From Candidatus Hydrothermota bacterium (lineage in GTDB: Bacteria > Hydrothermota > Hydrothermia > B15-G9), in the NCBI GenBank assembly GCA_003645975.1, contig QNDP01000007.1:1-15818 (forward strand): DNA of 15,818 bases. The letters run 5' to 3'. The notes beneath the pieces were generated by a model. It did no database searches and was not told where the DNA came from. It saw only the letters and a program-made list of their open reading frames with translations. The position numbers and the translations under genes are program-made. Position 1 is the stretch's first letter. Each line of letters opens with the position of its first letter. This document shows, one piece after another, positions 14,855-15,818 of the stretch.

Positions 14855-15550
14855 ATGATCTGTGTAGTTACAGGAACTAATCGAGGCATCGGGTTCGCAC
14901 TCACAAAGGAGCTGTTGAGTCGTGGCCATGAAGTCCATGCTACGGCAAGAAATCCAGAACAAGCATCTGGATTGAAAGGTCTTAAAGAGAAATTTGGCGA
15001 CAAATTGCAGATTTACCAGCTTGACATTGCCGACCACCAATCGGTTAAGCGGTTCGCCGAAGAATTGACCGCAGAACGAATCGACCTGCTGATAAATAAC
15101 GCCGGCATAATGGACAAGGGCAATCGATTTCCTAACATTTCGATGGCCGATGTCGAGGAGGTCGTCAAAGTTGATGCACTTGCGCATCTTGATGTAACTC
15201 TGGCACTTGTCGATAAACTCAAGCATGGGATAAACCCGAAGATCGTGAACATAACATCGATTCTCGGATCGATTGAACTTGTGAAGGATTTCGGCACCGA
15301 TGCCTATGGCTATCGGATAGGTAAGGCTGCCTTGAACATGATTTCGCGCCTCTTGGCTTTTGACCTGATGCACTATGGGATAAGCGTCTATGCGGTTCAT
15401 CCGGGCTGGGTTAGGACACGGATGGGCGGCGAGGCCGCACCGATCCTACCGGAGGAGTCCGCGCGCGGCATCATCGACACCGTTTCCAAGCTGACAATCA
15501 ACGATTCCGGCGGGTATTTCGATTGGCAGGGGAGGCGTCTGCCATGGTAG
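14855..15550 (+). CDS. Short-chain dehydrogenase/reductase, C-factor/sniffer type
   Basis: Cytoplasmic NAD(P)H-dependent oxidoreductase of 231 residues. The start ATG 14855 has GGAGGT (14844-14849) 5 nt upstream; an ORF opening at 14768 would add 29 residues read through the promoter. Nucleotide-binding TGTNRGIG (6-13), ARN after strand 2, structural NNAG (81-84), catalytic Ser135 in ITSILGSI, Y153-RIG-K157, and HPGWVRT (182-188) are all present. The SILGSI and YRxxK context resembles the C-factor/sniffer carbonyl-reductase branch. Substrate is not predictable. A possible operator covers its promoter. The next gene starts inside its last codons (7-bp overlap), so the two are coupled. Confidence 0.88.
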   Translation: MICVVTGTNRGIGFALTKELLSRGHEVHATARNPEQASGLKGLKEKFGDKLQIYQLDIADHQSVKRFAEELTAERIDLLINNAGIMDKGNRFPNISMADVEEVVKVDALAHLDVTLALVDKLKHGINPKIVNITSILGSIELVKDFGTDAYGYRIGKAALNMISRLLAFDLMHYGISVYAVHPGWVRTRMGGEAAPILPEESARGIIDTVSKLTINDSGGYFDWQGRRLPW

Positions 15551-15818
15551 AACGGATCGCCGGGACAGCACACAACTTGGCGCTCAAGCTCCTTCATGTG
15601 CTCCCCGGTTTTCTGTTGCTTTTGCTGAAGCTCGTCGGCGTCGTTCTCATTTTTTACGCAGCCTCATGGGCGAAAAAGCATATAGGCTATCGATTTCTGC
15701 TTCCGGCCTTCGCAAGGAAAGGCGCCTATGCCGAAAATGTCGGTCGGGCTGTGATCCATTACACCTTTTTAGGGGTAGCGGTCGTCCTGTCGCTCAACCT
15801 GCTCGGTGTCAAACTGAC
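15544..15818 (+). CDS. Probable MscS-family mechanosensitive channel, N-terminal part (cut by window edge)
   Basis: The first 91 residues of a membrane protein continuing past the window. ATG 15544 lies 8 nt after GGAGG (15531-15535), inside the end of the SDR gene. Two hydrophobic segments are visible (about 17-43 and 77-91) separated by a basic stretch with AKKHIGYRFLLPAFARKG. The pattern of a first helix ending in ASWAKKHI, then a short amphipathic linker and a second helix with LNLLGVKLT, matches the start of small-conductance mechanosensitive channel proteins of the MscS superfamily. The pore helix and beta domain lie outside, so the assignment rests on this N-terminal pattern only. Confidence 0.6.
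   Translation, partial: MVERIAGTAHNLALKLLHVLPGFLLLLLKLVGVVLIFYAASWAKKHIGYRFLLPAFARKGAYAENVGRAVIHYTFLGVAVVLSLNLLGVKL

Overview
The window is ordinary, gene-dense bacterial chromosome of roughly 50% GC (estimated by eye) holding 13 protein genes. No rRNA, tRNA, CRISPR array, insertion sequence, phage gene or recognisable defence locus was seen. The genes imply a Gram-negative-type envelope: an outer-membrane beta-barrel protein (DUF5916 type), SecD/SecF, and a secreted lamin-tail protein whose C-terminus resembles the FlgD-like / type IX secretion sorting domains of FCB-group and related candidate phyla. Strong Shine-Dalgarno (SD) sites and sigma70-like promoters (TTGACN, 17-18 bp, TATAAT/TAAAAT) argue against Bacteroidota proper, which use a different promoter consensus and rarely use SD sites. 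A candidate phylum related to FCB (for example WOR-3/Stahlbacteria-like) is a guess from gene content, not a demonstrated placement.

Minus-strand half (1-7922), in order of transcription: a PLP-dependent cystathionine gamma-synthase/lyase family gene; rsmB, apparently with its own promoter and almost no leader; a 376-bp gene-poor gap; a monocistronic DUF5916 outer-membrane protein between a good promoter and a strong terminator; a DUF2079 membrane protein overlapping a compact TrmO/TsaA-family gene; and an M18 aminopeptidase running off the left edge.

Plus-strand half (8122-15818): a promoter diverging from the PLP gene drives a tight run secD-secF-nadK-ribE-Mrp-like ATPase. These combine protein translocation, NADP and flavin synthesis and a possible Fe-S/P-loop function, so the grouping looks like a housekeeping operon rather than one pathway. 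A lamin-tail surface protein follows with its own promoter, then an SDR oxidoreductase overlapping the start of a probable MscS-family channel cut by the right edge.

The most interesting items are small: a TTTTGTGTCAA motif embedded in inverted repeats at two separate promoter regions, two palindromes between the divergent PLP gene and secD, a cysteine-free Mrp-like ATPase, a Lys/Arg-rich SecF tail, and two exported proteins whose signal peptides lack a positively charged start. I found no convincing new multi-gene system.
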